From Flammula alnicola (lineage: Eukaryota; Basidiomycota; Agaricomycetes; Agaricales; Strophariaceae), in assembly GCA_015499995.1 (NCBI GenBank), contig JADNRV010000085.1, positions 124,001 to 188,000 on the forward strand: a stretch of 64,000 bases of DNA, in the 5' to 3' direction. Position numbers and translations under genes: made by a program. Positions 36,425 to 47,890 of this stretch are shown here, piece by piece; position 1 is the stretch's first letter; every line of letters starts with the position of its first letter. The notes beneath the pieces are model-generated. The model did not search any database. It was given only the letters and a program-made list of their open reading frames with translations, and had not been told where the DNA came from.

Positions 36425-36985
36425 GAGTCGGCGGACGTACGATCATGTACAAGCAAAGCCGGCCGCGAGTCTCAAGTAGTCCAGCGCACGAAGTCAAGAC
36501 GTATTGATCGTGCGGATCTCAGTGCCAGTGGGTCCAGCGAGGGCCTTGAGAATGTCGTCCTTGAGTTACAGTGCATTTCAATCATGGAATGGTGCGAGAA
36601 AGGTCTACATTGCAACTCTCCTCGTCCCTGTTGTTTATAATTCGAACGCGCGAAGCGACGCATCTGCATAATCGATTGGTGCTTCGAAAATTGGAATATA
36701 CACACCTATGTGAGTCGGCGGATGTATGAGCGCGTAAAGCATAAATAATGTCAGGCAACTTGCGGCGAAGTTAAGACAAACCGTTCCCTAGAGATCGTGC
36801 CGACGCAAGGCAGCCTTGGCAATGCCATTCTGGGTTACATGGTATTTCGTTCATTGGACGGTACGAGAGTCCAGAATGCAGTTATCATTGTCCCTATTGT
36901 TTACAGTTCGAACTCGCGAAGCGACACATCTACCCAGTCAATTAACACTTGAAAATTCCAAATTTATATTGCGATAGAGGGACGT
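36425..36985. repeat. Diverged tandem direct repeat, two units of about 280 bp
   Basis: Unit A (36425-36711) and unit B (36712-36985) both start GAGTCGGCGGA.GTA. They share, in the same order, GTCCAGCG/GTCCAGAATGCAG-type words, CC.TATTGTTTA, TTCGAACTCGCGAAGCGACACATCT (A has ACGCGCGAAGCGACGCATCT) and GAAAATT..AA. No coding frame spans them. Confidence 0.75.
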
Positions 36986-37026
36986 ACCAAGCGATAAAGT
37001 TCGCGCATACATCCAGTCCAAACACC

Positions 37027-37759
37027 TCAAGATTTCCGAGGTAGCTCAAGGTGCTCAGGACCAAAGCTATCGGGTAGCAATTCTCCCAACGTAGTTTCTT
37101 TCACTCCACCCTCCGTGTATCCAGGCTTGGATCCTTGACCTGGCTCCAGTTCCTGTGGGTAATCGCCCGGCACGAGCAAAATCGGCATATCGAGTGCACA
37201 GAACTCCCGAATCACCTGACGGCAGATCCCACAGGGTGATATGGCAGAGCTGACGTTCCTATAAAAACCACATTAATAATATGAAATAACGGAGGGAGGA
37301 ATTATCTTGAACTGACGTTACGACGGCGAGCCCGACAAAGGACCGGATGCCCTCGCTCTATCAGACACTCTTCCGGTCATCGAGAGTTACGCTAACGCGA
37401 AATCGTACGATAGCGCTTACAGCAGCTTTGACAATCGCAGTGCGTTCAGCGCAAATCGTCCCTCCTGGATGACCATTGACGCAGCTCGAAATTCATCGGA
37501 AAAATCGAATATATGCGCATTTATCACGCACCATAGGACGCGTTTTCGATATTGGCTCCTTTGATGATGGTGCCGTCGGGGGCAAGCAGGGCTGCTCCTA
37601 CGGGAATTTGGAGTAAGGGCTGTACGAGCCCTTCTTCGCTACATGCACTCGTAGAGGCGATAGTGATCAGAAATGCAAATTGCCGTAAACCCACCTTCAA
37701 AGCAGCCTTTATCAATCTCTCTCGGTCCTCAATTGATATGGTCCACGCTCTCACTGACA
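37027..37759 (-). CDS. Cytidine deaminase with an apparent frameshift
   Basis: The spliced frame has the family core: DRERLIKAALK, KGSYSPYSKF, VGAALLAPDGTIIKGANIENASYG, TICAERTAIVKAA, EGIRSFVGLAVVTS and ISPCGICRQVIREFCALDMPILLV, then a Pro/Gly-rich tail. C-A-E and P-C-x-x-C supply the zinc ligands and the proton-shuttling Glu. The enzyme deaminates cytidine and deoxycytidine in pyrimidine salvage. At the FPVG core the codons read TTC CCG TAG, so one base appears missing at 37602-37604 between KF and VGAA. A frame that reads straight through the intron avoids the stop but loses the conserved SPYSKF segment. The start at 37759 (MSVRAW) is tentative. It could be a pseudogene or an assembly error. 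Confidence 0.8.
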
Positions 37760-37925
37760 TGTCAAATATACAGAGCGTTGAGGTATTGTACAAGTTGAAG
37801 GAGAGATAAGAAACTTTGATCACCCTGTTGTAGAAAGCAAGTGTCATGTGGTCTCACCCCGTCAACTGAACAAAATACATAATCAGGCTGATGCCCTCAA
37901 AAACAGCTTCAATGTTACAGCAGCA

Positions 37926-37986
37926 GCGGAAGCATCAAACAGACAATCCCCTCGCCTTTTACTAGGGGATTCCGTGCTGCTTCCGC
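37926..37986. repeat. Nested fold-back sequence
   Basis: An outer stem GCGGAAGCA/TGCTTCCGC (37926-37934 with 37978-37986) and an inner stem AATCCCCT/AGGGGATT (37945-37952 with 37964-37971). It lies between cytidine deaminase and copy 4. Confidence 0.6.
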
Positions 37987-38300
37987 ATCCAATGCTGCAT
38001 TACAATCTTTGGAATCCCTCTTCCTTCGGAAGTACTGGCACAATGTGTCCCTTTCTTATTGCTTCAATTTTGCTATACATTCACTTGAGTAGCTTTTTGC
38101 AGAAACTTCATTCTGCTCCAGTTCACATTCTCACCCGGCTTTCTTCTTGACTGGCGGAAACATGAACCTCATTTTCGTTTATATATCCTTTGTGCATATA
38201 TTATTATAATGTGAGAATAATGCATATTTTCACGACTTGCATTGTCGCATTGGCCCACGACAACTCTATTACCGCCGTGGTTTATCTGGCCCGTCCAAAT

Positions 38301-38309
38301 GCTATAAGT
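38301..38309 (+). promoter_or_regulatory. TATA-like motif of copy 4
   Basis: GCTATAAGT about 60 bases before the ATG, in the same flank as copies 1 and 2. Confidence 0.45.
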
Positions 38310-38364
38310 ACTTGACCGCTGCAGGCGTACTGCTACCAATTTCTTCACGAGCAAATCTACAAGA

Positions 38365-40197
38365 ATGGGAACCCGAGGATACAAAGTCTACCGTCGCAGA
38401 GGCTGGTATCACAGGACCTACATCCAATACGATAGTTATCCACGAAGTATGGTTACAGTTATATCATTGCCAATGCCCATTCACCAATCTGACGGATCTC
38501 ACAGTCGCAGGGTTAGCCGTCTTGAATCAAGTGGCAAGAGGCGACGCGTACCGGAAATGGCTTGAGGATTCAGAGACGCGTTGGACAAGGAACTTGAAGA
38601 ATTGCGCACGGAGGCCGACGATCCAGAGGGCGAGTTGGATGAGTACGGCGACGACTCGGAAGAGACGGGAACCCGAGTCGTCATTACCAGAATGCGCCCT
38701 AGAAACGATATTTTCATCCAGTGGATGTACGAGATCGACACAGACAATGAGATTTTTCACGGTGAGTGGCACCTCTTGGAGGAGATATTATTTTTGTTAC
38801 GGTTCGGTGCTAATCATCAGTCTAACTTATCAGTGAATGGGCACCCTCTCTTCAACCTCCAGGACCTCCCTCTTGACGACATGTTTCAACGATGTATTGG
38901 GTATGATTCGTATGGCCACCGTGCACACATCGAAACTACCCCCGTTCGGTATCGCTATACCAGCCGCAAAATATCCTATCCTCCAGTCTCCGAGGAGCTC
39001 ATTCAAGTGTACCAATCCAAGCACGCTTCCGGAGATATCGTTACCTCGCTGCATCAGTTCGATGAGATTGTCGAAAACCCGGCACAATGCGAGATGGTTC
39101 GCCTACACTTCTATCAGGCGCTTGTAGGATCCATCTTGAAACTCGAGGATGCAAGATCTATCGTCCGTAATTTCGAGCTTGATGCAGACCCCGAGCCATT
39201 GAGGGAGATGCAGAAGCTAACGATGTACTTGGTCCAAGTGGCTGTCGAGAAGCGCATGACTGGGTTTGAGGTGGGAGCCAGGTACCTTTCACCGTGGCTT
39301 TCCGAGTCAGTCCCGATCAAGGATTCATCTTGGCGGTGGTTGCGAGAGGATCTTTGTGTGCTCTGGGCGAGACATCTTGACGATGAGGCGAATATGCAGG
39401 CCGCCGTAGCCGACCTTTTTACGCGGGTCACGCAGGCACCTCCGAAGGCCAAGAACATTGTATATGGAATCGTCATCTCGCTATTTCACGTTGTCATTGT
39501 GCGCGTCGACCTCAGTGTCTCCGAGGGATCGTTCAGACATACTGCAGCCCTGCAGTTTCTCCCTTCCTTCCACGCCCGGTCTCCGTCTACGCTGGGAATA
39601 ACAGCAATTATTCGGCTCGGGTATGCTCTTCTCTGCCACGACCTCGACAACCTCCCGTACTCTCCAACATATTTTGGAGACCATAGGCATCCTGGGAGTG
39701 TCGTTGGTAAGGTACCACTGGAAATCTGGTCCTTGATCGCTGGGATGCTCTATCGACCAGCCGACCTTTGCAACCTTAGCCTACTATGCCCTCAAAGTAA
39801 ATTGGCAGCGGAGCGTATCTTGTTGTATCCACTGCTGGTGAACGACGGGTGGTCCAGGAAACCTCCTCTTCGTCTGGTTGGGTCCGCAGAGACGAATGTT
39901 CCGGATGCAATGCAGGTCGCGCGAGGTCAGGGCATGGTGCATGAGGAAGTCATCGAACTTGAGGAACGGGAGCAAGTATCCGAGCAAGGATATTATTACG
40001 ACTATGGTGATAGCAAAATGCCACCAGACTATCGGGACTTATATTCAGCTGCGTTTAAGATCGAGTCGGCTGGAGACTTGGGAGATAAACCCCTTCGATT
40101 ACTTCTGCCATCTCCGTCAGACGCGTTCTACCTCATTTGCAACATTCATGAGGATGTGGTCGCTTTCAACTTGCAGTTCGATAGGAGGTATTACTGA
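38365..40197 (+). pseudogene. Repeated family copy 4, frameshifted
   Basis: Dispersed about 24 kb from the array and on the same strand. Exon 1 (38365-38446, MGTRGYKVYRRRGWYHRTY) and exon 2 from about 38510 match copy 2. In CTTGAGGATTCAGAGAC (about 38561-38577) one base is missing against copy 2, so the frame is lost just after RKWLED. The correct frame resumes at once as LDKELEEL and stays open through the second intron (38761 to about 38833) to TGA at 40197. It keeps the F-box-like VPLEIWSLIAGMLYR and an acidic linker. Apart from this one base it looks functional, so an assembly error should be considered. Confidence 0.8.
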
Positions 40198-40408
40198 GGG
40201 CAGGCAAAGATCATGTCTTTCACTGGGCGTGTTTTTACTGAATCGTAATTGAAGTTGTCCGAAAGAATATATCGATCTATGTTGTCGTCTCGTGGACGAG
40301 AGTTGAGGGAAAAATCACACTAGCCTTCTGGAAAGAAGGCCGACTTTGTTACCTTTGATAAAGATATCATGACGGTTCCATATAGTCAGATTTCACATGC
40401 GAAAGTAG

Positions 40409-41076
40409 TACTATCCGAATCCAGGAGTTTGAAAAATATCAGGAGTTTGAAATCATCGTTTTCCTCTCGCATTTTTGAAGCTACCTTCACAAGGTCTTAC
40501 ATACATATCTACCTATATACTATCCCACCACGAATATCCATAAAAATTTGAGGTTCGGTGTTGTTGAGTCGCATAATTGAGGATATGTGATTTTGAATAC
40601 ATCAAATTGGCCAATGTATACAAATGTTGGCTCAGATCCAGCCCGATCCAGCCCACCATTTCCCTTGGGGTTTTGGGAAAAAACATTCTACTGGCTGATG
40701 CGATATGATATCCAAAATCCCACATTTCATAGTGGGCTCGTTCTTACAAGAATGGAGAAGCAGTGGTTTTTGCGATTTGAAGAGTGACACGCGGTGACAT
40801 TGTGCATGGGAATCAGAGCACGCCGTGTTGAAAACCAGCAGACATTTGATGTGACAAGGTCGTGACACCATTTCAATCTCCTGATATCTTCGACTTTTGA
40901 GCACCGGGAAGGCTCCGCTTTCATCTGTAGCCAACTTTTTAAGAAAAAGACTATCTAGTCGAATAGAAGACAAAAAGCCGCATATTCTGGCCAAGGTTTA
41001 AAGGGCGGAGGGCAAGTGGTTGTGGAGGAATACACTTTCTTCGAAAAAGTTTTCAAACTCCTGGATTCGGATAGTA
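40409..41076. mobile_element. Possible MITE with 25-bp or longer terminal inverted repeats
   Basis: TACTATCCGAATCCAGGAG (from 40409) is matched by its reverse complement ending at 41076, and the match continues inward through TTTGAAAA. The 668-bp block interrupts the 3' flank shared with copy 2: the words up to CCTTCTG are followed there directly by TA.AGCTTCCCCAGATTTTA, which here appears only at 41084. The outer flanks GCGAAAGTAG and GCGACAGTAC are alike at 8 of 10 positions but are not an exact duplication. No reading frame is seen. Confidence 0.55.
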
Positions 41077-41279
41077 GCGACAGTACAGCTTCCCCAGATT
41101 TTAATCAATAAAATGTTATTTAACATAAAAATATCTACCATAAGTTATACATGTATATCCGAAGTGTTTTTATATTCCCCTACGACAGCGCTAATATCTA
41201 AAGTGAGCAGAGGTATCCGGCGAATACGAAACGACTCTAAAAACTGCAGGGGTAGGTATAGTATAGGGTGGGAAGGAAA

Positions 41280-43101
41280 TTATACAACACCCAGAAGCCC
41301 AAGTCCCGGAATGCCATTATTCACGGCGATGAGGAGTAGTAAGAAAGGAAAGAGCGACCACACGAGTAAGTTGTTTCTCGTTGAGTTATCTGAAGGCGAC
41401 CACCAACGCAGTTCCGACCATAGAAGAGGGCCGAACACAATGCAGGCTGTCCAGAACTTCAAAGGCAATATCAGCAAGGCGTACAAAAGAAAGGATCTGA
41501 AACGACGTACGACGCGGATACTCTTCACGAACAGAGCAGGGTATTGGTATACGCTAGGTGCAGCGTAAACGGGCTTAAGTCCGTTCGTATGGCCGTTGCC
41601 GTTGGTTTTCTCGTTGTAAGACGGCGGCGGAGGAACAACACTGGGGTGCGTGAACATCACCCAGATTGAGTAGAATGCGACAGAGAAGAAATGATATCCC
41701 AGCAGGGCGGGCGATGGAGCGATGCTACATGGTCCAGGTGTCAGCCTAATAGTGATGGAATAGGAAAGGAATAGACGAACGCAGAGAGGAGCGACACAGG
41801 TCCGTTGATACATTCTCCTCCGCGTTCGAAATATTTGAAGCACCCTGTCCGCAGGACCTGCAACTCGTCGCCTGCGTGAACAATGGTCAGCTTCGATGCA
41901 TCCTATGAGTGAAACTCGGCCTCACCATCTGCGCCAAACAGATCATACAAAGCCACACTTAGGATATTAACCGTCGACGCCAGCGGTTTACGATCCCAAT
42001 GCCACCGATGCAGGGCCTTTTTCACCTGCTTCCAGTCTTTCAGGTCGTCGACCGACCCGAGGAGGTCTCGCAACACCACGACGTCGTTAAAAGCGACGGT
42101 CATGCCGCCTCCCGTGAGAGGGTGTCGCATATTCCACGAGTCTCCGATGAGGATTACGCCTTCTTTGGAATTGTCAGTGCCTTGCTCGATGGGTGGGAGG
42201 AAGGAGTTGGGCATCCGTCTCAGACGGTCCTTCTCCAGCGCGTTTTGGATGGGGATGTGTAGCGCTGAAGGCAGTTGTGGGACGATGTTTTCCAGGATGT
42301 GTGCCTCGAAGGTATCATTAGTTACAATGAAATGTTAAATAAAACCAAACGGCTCACCTTGAGGTCAGAGGGAAGGGGTTGTTTGACGTCGACGAGTATC
42401 CGTGTATCGTGCTCCGAGATTTGGTATAGCAGCACAGGTCCGAAGCCCTTAACGAGAGCGACCGTGCCGTGGTTGGGTATGGGCAGTTGTGCGTCCTCCA
42501 GGACAGCACCAATAAAGTGACTCTTCGTCACAGGCTTGACGGCCGACGCACCCATAACAGAAGCCCGAAAGTTCGAGAAGCACCCATCCGCCACAATAAC
42601 CACATCAGCGAATAGCGCCTCCTTCGATTCCTCGGCACCTTCCCCGCTTTTCTTCGTTACGTTGACGCCGATGACTCTCTTGCTGGTATCTCCCTCGATG
42701 AGGTCCGTTACGCTGGCCTCGATCAGCTCGACGCCCTTCGACCTCCTCGCCGCCTCTCGTAGTTTCATGATAAACCGTCCATGATGGAAACCCCGACCCT
42801 CATACAAGCCAGGATACGGGATATGCACCGACTTTCCGCCGTCTACCACGCAATATCCCTTTACAGTAATGGCGTCGATCCCTTCCAAGCACGATTCCAT
42901 ACCAAGACGCTTCAAGGCCATCACGCCACCCGGTTGTAGCAGTTCTCCGACGATACGGTCGGGTTCAGAGAGCGAGCGTTCCACCACACCAATCCGTAGA
43001 GGTGTCGTGCGCTTGAGAGTGGAAAGACCGTGTGCAAGAGTACAGCCAGCAACGCCGGCGCCGACAATGAGCACATCGTAGTGAGGATAAGACCTAGACA
43101 T
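41280..43101 (-). CDS. ERG1: Squalene epoxidase (squalene monooxygenase)
   Basis: Four exons (43101-42358, 42304-41926, 41871-41781, 41724-41280) join to 552 residues. The FAD motif YDVLIVGAGVAGCTLAHGL, the ATG-like VVERSLSEPDRIVGELLQPGG, the DG motif DVVIVADGCFSNFR and GVILIGDSWNMRHPLTGGGM are all typical of Erg1. The C-terminal exon holds two hydrophobic segments (YHFFSVAFYSIWVMF and a stretch near WSLFPFLLLLIAV) that anchor the enzyme in the endoplasmic reticulum. It makes 2,3-oxidosqualene, the committed step of ergosterol synthesis. The donor of intron 3 is GTTCGT, unusual but in frame. The tail is a little longer than in yeast. Confidence 0.95.
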
Positions 43102-43810
43102 CCTTGAAACGTGTGTGGGGGGGGGGTGGGGAAGAGTAGTGTGTCGTGAAAGTCGTCCAGTCGCGTCAATAAAATACGACAAATGCGGATCCCAAATTTC
43201 CAAAGTCGGCCCACTTCACTCATTCGGCAAACGCCGTACATTGCCCATCGCGTCGAGTTGACCGCGTCGGGCAATCTGGACTACGCCCGGAAAGCATGGA
43301 ACGACGTCTGGACAGGACTTTGGCGTAGTCTCGACTCCGTTCAAGTACTAACAGTTGCAAGTCGTATGATAGTTTCTACAATAAAGTCGTATAGAAAACG
43401 TACATCGCGTGAATCCTTGAAAATGGTTGTACGACTTGTTGTGAAGAGAATCCTTTGAAGCTTGGCTTGCAATTGGGGAAAATGTCAGACCTTTCTCCAA
43501 ATAACAAATCATCAGAGTCAATGTTTGAATAAGCCTGCTCAATGGAAGATTACAAGTAGCAGAGCTCGTAGGTAAGCGGCGTTAAATTGGAACCTCCATA
43601 AGTATACCTTCGATGCCGAAATCGATGTTAACTTACTGTACATGTAACTTTGGAATAAGATGAGCATCGAGCGAGGTTGAAGTCTCCATTTATAAAACAA
43701 AAAGACCCAGCAATGGGCAGACCCCACCCAAGTTCCAACCTACCCCTAATTAAGCAGCGATCCATGAATCCCGCGTTCATTCTCTTCCGATGATCACGGA
43801 GACAAAGAGC
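43102..43810. other. Intergenic between ERG1 and U6, no gene recognised
   Basis: Begins with the ERG1 upstream region, which contains a nearly pure G run at 43117-43130. No motif-bearing frame was found. Confidence 0.5.
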
Positions 43811-43814
43811 AAAA
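43811..43814 (-). terminator. Likely Pol III terminator of U6
   Basis: Four T on the minus strand directly after the U6 region. Confidence 0.5.
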
Positions 43815-43875
43815 TAAATATTGAGATCCGTAGATCTACCACTCCGGGAAAGCGTGTCATCCTTGTGCAGGGGCC

Positions 43876-43906
<31 letters not shown>

Positions 43907-43930
43907 TTCGTATGTCACCCCGAAGGGGAC
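43815..43930 (-). ncRNA. U6 spliceosomal snRNA
   Basis: On the minus strand the RNA starts GTCCCCTTCGGGGTGACATA, the 5' stem-loop. The invariant ACAGAGA box follows (43886-43892), then GATTAGCATGGCCCCTGCAC with the AGC triad, and AAGGATGACACGC for the internal stem-loop. These are diagnostic of U6, the catalytic snRNA of the spliceosome. The stretch beyond GACACGC is longer than in human U6 and ends in a T-run (43811-43814), so the exact 3' end is uncertain. No intron interrupts the core. Confidence 0.92.
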
Positions 43931-44676
43931 AGAAGTTGGTGTGAGTTTTGCCTCAGTGGGAAACGGGTTTTGTATTTTGTTTGGTCCACTGGGTGATCAT
44001 GATTTCGGACTCCTCCTTTTACTCCGAGTCGTGCTTCCGGCTGTCTATTCCTTTCGTCAGTCTTTGTCAAAAATTCCTTAAACTCATGTGGCCTGGGTCG
44101 ACAAGTATTTTCAGTCAGGAGGTTATTTGTTCAAAGCCCTCCAATGTCTATCACTTCTGACCGTCCAGTGACAACATGGAGGACTCGACAATCTTCTGGC
44201 AACTCTCCACTTTCAAAGTACCTCTGAAGAGCAACAATATCACAGGTACAGAAGATTTCCAACAACGTGAAGCCCAACAGGACTATCTGCATAATATATA
44301 CGGGAGCACTTGCCGACGCTTATCTGACAACAGAGATATTTTCTGCTGGCTCTCAGCTTTTCGTGCTACAGTTCTTCCTTCGTTTAGACATGATACAAAG
44401 TGAGAGTCTCCTCGAGAGGAGGGTAACCTTGCCGATGGAGGATGTTCTTAGCCTTGTGATTGTGCCCCTCTCCCGTCTGCTCCTGAGCAAAAAGTAGCAG
44501 AGGTATGGATTCGTTCTCGTTTCTACCTACTTGTACTTGGTTTCACATTCGCTGAATGTATATATGATTGGTTTTTTCCCCCTGTTGCTTGTCGTTGCTC
44601 CCGCCACATCGCAATTACCGACCAGAAAGATAGCAAGCCTTCCCTTTTTGATAGCGGAGCAAGGAGCCTTCCTTTG
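43931..44676. other. Intergenic, U6 upstream region and F-box gene 3' flank
   Basis: The U6 promoter should lie at 43931-44030, but no standard TATA box was recognised there (only TTGTATTTTG). The rest has short frames with no motifs. Confidence 0.4.
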
Positions 44677-46082
44677 TCATGGTGAACATCTCTCGTCGAC
44701 TATAATCGGAGTCACGGATAAATCGAGGGAAAGCGTTGGTGAAGGTAGAGCAGACAAAGAATGGAACGCTTCATTGAGAGACTGCCGGGTTTCTGAAAGG
44801 AAGCTGGGTTCGTCGATCTGATGTTCTTGGAAGTTGAAGAAAGTAAATTTGAGGCAGAGAGAAAAGTCAGTCAACACTGGGTACTTGTCGCTCGATAAGA
44901 GAGGGTCAACGCAAGCCCACGCCGAGTGGTCCGTAAATGGCTCGAAAAAGCTTGTGTGTAGTATAGCAAGCGTGATTGATATCGTAACTCTTATCTTGCA
45001 GAGACCTTTGAGAGGTTGCTCCGTGTTTAGGTGACGCATAATATTGCCGACACAGAGATTGTAAACACTCGACCTCTCCTCTTCTCTGAGATGAATGAAG
45101 AATAGAGAGCAATTGAGGTTACAGGATTCCAGGAGAGGAAAATTTCCGATCTGAAAGGGCCTTGTGGGTGTAAGAATTGTGTCTGCGTTCGCGAAAGTGT
45201 TACGTTAACGACTACAAGTCGTAAATAAAATTGAAACTCACCGTGAAAATTTAATGTAATATTCTTCATTGAATGACGCGCGCCGTCAATAAAGGCCCAG
45301 ACTATAGTGTCATCGTAGGGCCTAAGGTCAGTTTCGACAGATTCAAGGTTCGAAGATATAAGCCATCTGCTTCCAGGAGCCAATAGATGGACTGCGCCAG
45401 ACGAATGCCGGTCGAATTGGATCTCATCTACCTGCAACTCCTTGACATTCCCGCCTGTCAGAAGCGCAACCGGGACACTATGAAAGCCTGTTATCGAGAG
45501 CTTACTGCAGTGGGGAGAGCATATTAGATTGCTGAGAGCCGTCCGAAAGGTGGTGCCAAGATCAAACCAGTCCACGGAATTGTTTCTCGGAGTAAGCAAT
45601 GCACCCACATTACAATCGATCTTCTCGATTTTGCAACGAGACTGAAGAGCTTCTAGTGCCGAGGCAAAAGCTGCGTGTTTATCGTCTCTTGAGACGGCCA
45701 TTCCCGAGGTGCATACGGCATGTTCTATATTTCAAAGTTCAGAGTTATTGTTTGTTGTTTTATGAGAATGAAAATATTTACTTATGCCTCCCAGACTCAA
45801 CTCCAGTGTCTTGATATAAGGCGCAATGCCATCAGGCGACTCTACAATATCCAGAAACTTGTACAGATATTGGGAAAGACTTTCTTCGCGCCACCGAGTA
45901 GAGAGTATAACTTTCTTGAACAAGTACGAGCGACACCGATCAGCAAATGACCAAGAGACCTGGAGGCAGTTTCGTAGAGCCGTTCGAGACTCTTTCGGGT
46001 CTTCGAATTTAACCAGTTCGTCGATGCAGCAATCGATAATATCTTGCGGAACTGTATACGTAGGGCGCGAAAAAGCAGGCAT
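44677..46082 (-). CDS. F-box-like protein with leucine-rich C-terminal part
   Basis: Three exons: 46082 to about 45780 (GTAAAT donor), about 45723 to 45242 (GTGAGT donor), then from the GCAG acceptor near 45200 to the stop at 44677. The N-terminus (VPQDIIDCCIDELVKFEDPK, then CLQVSWSFADRCRSYLFKKV) is the divergent F-box found in large mushroom families. The rest contains repeated short leucine-rich segments such as FHSVPVALLTGGNVKELQVDE. It probably acts as an SCF substrate receptor, by family only. It is similar in layout to the gene at 54416-55922, so the two may be paralogues. Confidence 0.75.
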
Positions 46083-47890
46083 TCTTGAAGAGAAGGGTGG
46101 CTCGCCGCCGGGGGGAAAATAAAGGAATCAAATGGTTCATTGTGGTCCATTAAATACTTATCCTGCGTTTGGTCATGAGCGTGGCACATGCTGGCACATG
46201 GGAGGGAAAGCCAAAGGAAAGCCGGCGCCGCCATTTCAGTGGCCCTCTTTGTCACGTATACGCGTGACTAGTAACGCGGTCACGCCGCAACGCGACTTTC
46301 TGCCAAGCGTTCATCAGTAAATTGTGGAAATTTGTGTAATGCCTTATAAGGGGAATATCCGTGCTGCCATATCATGTCACCGGTATAATTTCCAATCATA
46401 TGGCAGCATCCGTTACAATGGCAATACATCGACACCCCTCCTTAATATCTTTGCCGCCATTTTGCTGCCATTCCGATAGCAATGTGTCACTGCTGTAAGG
46501 TTGAGAAGGCATTTCAAGGCCTTGTATTGCTAGGTATTTCTGAGTAGCATTTGTAATGGCAATGCAACGCTATTCCATCGGTTTAATATTGCTTGCGTCG
46601 CTTCGAGAATATGGTAGCAGGTTTCAAATATGATTTATTTCAATACTACTGATACAATACTGGAGAGTAGACTCTACAGAATGGACACTGCTATGAATGT
46701 GATTGGAACGGTAAATAAGAAAACGAGACATCGACAATGTACCAGAGGTGCACCCATAATTCCAGCTTCAAGATACAACAAGCTTGTACTTGAAGACGAC
46801 TCGATGACAAGGCGGTGCGTGGCTCGAGCACAAAAGTGACGAGCTTGTTGAAAACTTGGAAGCTCTAAAATAAACAAGGATTAGTGAAGGAGACAATGAT
46901 GATCCAAGAACAAACATACCAATTGCTTGTAAACGAGGCAACTTGCAACGATTCCGACGACGTGAAAGAAACTGAAGAGCTGCTGACTGCGGCGGTCTAG
47001 TGGCAATGAATGGAAGAGATGTACGCCCGTCAGCGCCATCTCCACCATCCATGAACCAAACCAATGTCGGAGTTGGGCTTGGGGCGCTCGTCAGCGTCGC
47101 AAGCCCAACAACGACATAGGAGGAGAGACGGGCTCGATCAGGAGTTCTCTGGTTCTTGTTATATAGGTTTTTCGCATCCTAGAGTGAGTGACCTTGGGGG
47201 AGAGTAGCAGCAGACCGAGGGTGGGGGAGTGAGAACATATTGGTGGGAGGCAAGCAACGATTCCGAAGTTCAACGAATCAACTTACATCAATTTCCTTTT
47301 CCGACCGTTGAATGCGTTCACATGATCTCCGGCTTAGCGCGTTCCGTTCCGTTCCATTGTCGATGTGCACGTGCCTGGTTTCCCTCAATAATTCTCTAAG
47401 TCCCTCTTACGACTTGACAGAAATATTCTTGCACTGATTTGAAGAGGTTTGAAGGGGTCTGGATGAGTTCTAAGGACTGGGAGTAATTTAAATTTTGTTT
47501 GTATCCGTCATTCCCGACTCCGATTCTTAAGTCCGCGACTCAACATTCAGTAATGTCCAGTAATCTACTCCAAGCACTGCCACCTGGCTCTGCAATAGAA
47601 TAAGGCAGGCATAAGGATGATGCTTGGGTTGACTTCATATCTGCTGGCAGTTGTGAGTTTACAGACTTACAGGGAGAAATAGTTCTGACCTCGCTCGGTC
47701 CTCGGAGCGCGACTCGGATGTCTCGTCCATAAATGGACCGCCGAAGGCTTTCTTCAAGTTGGCGAGATTCAAAGAGGTCATACCCAACCTGAAATACTGA
47801 TTGGAAAGTCGCAATCCTCTGGCAATTATGAAAACTTCATTATAAAATTCAATCATACTGACGAGCATTTACATGACCCCAGAAATGCTG
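46083..47890. other. Intergenic, no gene supported
   Basis: A segment at 46330-46620 is rich in TGCCAT/ATGGCA words and holds an 11-bp inverted repeat (TGCTGCCATAT at 46362-46372 with its complement at 46398-46408). Frames at 46.6-47.9 kb lack motifs or convincing splicing. Confidence 0.4.

Noticed and set aside
41020..41568. 182-residue plus-strand frame
   Set aside because: Mostly antisense to the last exon of ERG1, with no recognisable domain.
43628..43918. 96-residue minus-strand frame
   Set aside because: Covers the U6 snRNA gene; the conserved RNA explains the sequence.
46768..47064. 98-residue minus-strand frame
   Set aside because: No domain, signal peptide or splice partner; composition is not convincingly coding.
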